In this document: positions 62,405 to 64,000 of the stretch, piece after piece
How positions within the stretch are numbered: position 1 is the stretch's first letter
Layout of the letters: each line of letters starts with the position of its first letter
Source of the DNA: Solea solea
Lineage: Eukaryota; Chordata; Actinopteri; Pleuronectiformes; Soleidae
Assembly (NCBI RefSeq): GCF_958295425.1
Contig: NC_081142.1
Coordinates: forward strand, 4,234,917 to 4,298,916
DNA length: 64,000 nt
Direction of reading: 5' to 3'
Notes under the pieces: model-generated
What the model was told of the DNA's origin: nothing
Databases searched by the model: none
Seen by the model: the letters and a program-made list of their open reading frames with translations, nothing else
Program-made: the position numbers and the translations under genes

Positions 62405-62604
62405 NNNNNNNNNNNNNNNNNNNNNNNNNNNNNNNNNNNNNNNNNNNNNNNNNNNNNNNNNNNNNNNNNNNNNNNNNNNNNNNNNNNNNNNNNNNNNNNN
62501 NNNNNNNNNNNNNNNNNNNNNNNNNNNNNNNNNNNNNNNNNNNNNNNNNNNNNNNNNNNNNNNNNNNNNNNNNNNNNNNNNNNNNNNNNNNNNNNNNNNN
62601 NNNN
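62405..62604. other. Assembly gap (200 N)
   Basis: Exactly 200 N residues, a placeholder length. The right flank begins CACACACTCCAGC, so the missing sequence probably includes a CA-type microsatellite. Confidence 1.
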
Positions 62605-62714
62605 CACACACTCCAGCTGGCATAACAAGCATTGCACTTTGATATTCTGCAACAAAACACAATGTGCAGTTTTTTGTGGGAGGGAGAGTCAGTGGGGGGA
62701 CTCTGTGCTTTTTT

Positions 62715-62872
62715 TTTATCAGGTGCTTTTTCATCCTCTCTGCGCTGAGCTGAGGACGCTCAGGAGTTTGTTCAGCCACAGACTCATTCAGCCACGAGCC
62801 TCAAAGCACTGGGGAGGCTCGTTTGTGCCGACTGCCATCAGACTGCACAACAGTACAATTGCAAGTCGCTAA
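62715..62872 (+). mobile_element. Non-LTR retrotransposon ORF2 C-terminal relict
   Basis: A plus-strand frame reads RTLRSLFSHRLIQPRASKHW, then GSFVPTAIRLHN. It fits the C-terminal end of fish LINE ORF2 proteins, which end in an SFxPxAIRLLN-type motif. It is truncated on both sides and adjacent to the assembly gap, so a longer element could be hidden in the gap. Confidence 0.5.
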
Positions 62873-62984
62873 CAAATACTGTTTATTTAAAAGTGTGGCC
62901 ACAGCGCTGAGGCATCATATCATACGTACGAGAAGTACACAACTGTACCAATACAGTGATACAATTCAACTTTGATTGCAAATG

Positions 62985-63140
62985 AAAATGGATGTTGTCT
63001 TCCCTGTTTGAAAGGTGAAGCTTTGGAAGTAGCAATTAGCCACTAGGGGGCGACTCTGTTGCTGGTTGCAAAAAAAAAAATCTGTTTTGATGGGAAACTT
63101 GATTTATAATGTCAGTAAAATGTTTCCTAAGGAGTTATTG
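62985..63140 (-). repeat. Teleost interspersed repeat (reverse orientation copy)
   Basis: AGCCACTAGGGGGCGACTCT followed by GTTGCTGGTTGCAAAA is the reverse complement of the landmark at 17209-17243. Confidence 0.6.
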
Positions 63141-63250
63141 GTCTCCCCGTGTGTGCATGTGTTTTCTCCCACAGTCCAAAAACATGCGGTTATGGGGATT
63201 AGGTAAACTGGACACTCTAAATTGACTGTAGGTGTGAGTGTGGGAGTTTG
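63140..63250 (+). repeat. Teleost non-LTR-type 3' repeat fragment
   Basis: TTTTCTCCCACAGTCCAAAA, then CTAAATTGACTGTAGGTGTG, match the repeat at 55868-56136. It directly abuts the reverse-orientation repeat at 62985. Confidence 0.6.
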
Positions 63251-64000
63251 TCGTTCGATTGATAAATTGATAAAAACACAACACATATGAGTGGAAATCC
63301 AAATTGATTGACAGCTATCAACGTCCCATAGGTGCCTACATGTTTCCACGTGACATCTATGAACTTCAGTTCAGTTTCAAACATTCTCATGGCCCTGGTC
63401 ACACAAAATCACAAAACAAGGCTGTTTGTTTTCTAACCAGAAGACCACGTCCACGACCAAGTGTCTTTCAACGCGATACAATATTCTCCTTCTTTTTTCT
63501 GTCTTTTTTTGCTCTCTCCTCCATTTCCCAAGACAAATGTCCGCTTCTTTAACAGCTGAATGCCTCGCCATGTTTACCAGCTGGTGCCGGTCTGTTCTTT
63601 GGTGCTAAGCAGCTACAGTAGATAGTTGCACACAATGAAAATATAGTCAAATATTCAGTGGACCTTATGGGAACCAGAGAAAGATCCACTTTCATTTTAC
63701 ATGGCCTCATTCCTAACTGCTCTCACTAAAGGGACATTTGCAAAAAATAATAATAATATGCACACATCCAAAGAACCCTGACAATCAGAGCATGTGTGAC
63801 ATTGTGGAAAATGCAAATTCTGATCTGGTAGTTGTTAAAATTGATTTATGGCTTATTCTTGTGAGAGCCATGTATTATTTTATTTCATTTTATTTTTTTC
63901 TCACTTTTCATGTGCTGTCACATCTATGGCAACTTTGTTGCCATGGTGCCAGGAACGTGCATAAGGGACACGCCAGCCAGTAAGAAAAGAATTAGGTCAT

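Larger units (their letters stand above)
49662..64000. other. Non-coding, repeat-rich sequence, probably a large first intron
   Basis: No splice-bounded coding exon with recognisable similarity was found on either strand over 14 kb. Contents are microsatellites, the pentamer satellite, MITE-like and non-LTR fragments, and one assembly gap, listed separately. It may be intron of the candidate gene beginning at 49594, or simple intergenic DNA. Confidence 0.45.

Noticed and set aside
62348..62872. Long frames spanning the N run
   Set aside because: They are open only because N codons cannot be stops.

Overview
This window is nuclear DNA from a ray-finned (teleost) fish, most likely a percomorph. 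The evidence is multi-exon vertebrate genes with GT-AG introns, an AT-rich background with many CA/GT and other microsatellites, and many teleost-type interspersed repeats: Tc1/mariner remnants, MITE-like elements and non-LTR retrotransposon 3' ends. No prokaryotic, viral or CRISPR feature is present. One 200-base run of N (62405-62604) marks an assembly gap.

Three genes can be reconstructed exon by exon with reading frame preserved across every junction. slc25a42 (minus strand, coding 2024-7267, 7 coding exons, 329 aa) is a mitochondrial carrier. mau2 (plus, coding 9087-17782, 18 coding exons, 598 aa) is the SCC4 subunit of the cohesin loader. gatad2a (plus, coding 34407-45199, 10 coding exons, 649 aa) is the p66-alpha subunit of the NuRD complex. 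slc25a42 and mau2 are head to head across about 1 kb that holds a ZNF143/THAP11-like site and a TCTCGCGA core. gatad2a has a GC-rich 5' region at about 20.9-21.8 kb, a non-coding first exon and a 13.3 kb first intron. Human counterparts of all three lie in 19p13.11, so this is a compacted form of that conserved neighbourhood. The genes act in separate processes (mitochondrial CoA/nucleotide transport, cohesin loading, chromatin repression); their adjacency is syntenic, not an operon.

Layout: 1-1670 AT-rich intergenic; 1.67-8.0 kb slc25a42; 8.0-9.09 kb divergent promoter region; 9.09-19.0 kb mau2; 19.0-20.9 kb intergenic; 20.9-47.85 kb gatad2a with a 2.6 kb 3'UTR; 47.85-49.2 kb repeat-bearing intergenic; 49.2-49.66 kb a probable 5' exon of an unidentified fourth gene; 49.66-64 kb non-coding, probably that gene's first intron, rich in repeats. 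The last stretch includes an 870-bp pentanucleotide satellite with a 315-bp internal duplication.

I found no convincing new biological system. The items most worth a second look are the pentamer satellite, a 936-bp transposon carrying a broken THAP zinc-finger relict in a gatad2a intron, the orphan coding exon at 49.6 kb, a candidate poison exon in gatad2a, and the divergent promoter architecture. All calls come from reading the sequence; no database search was run.
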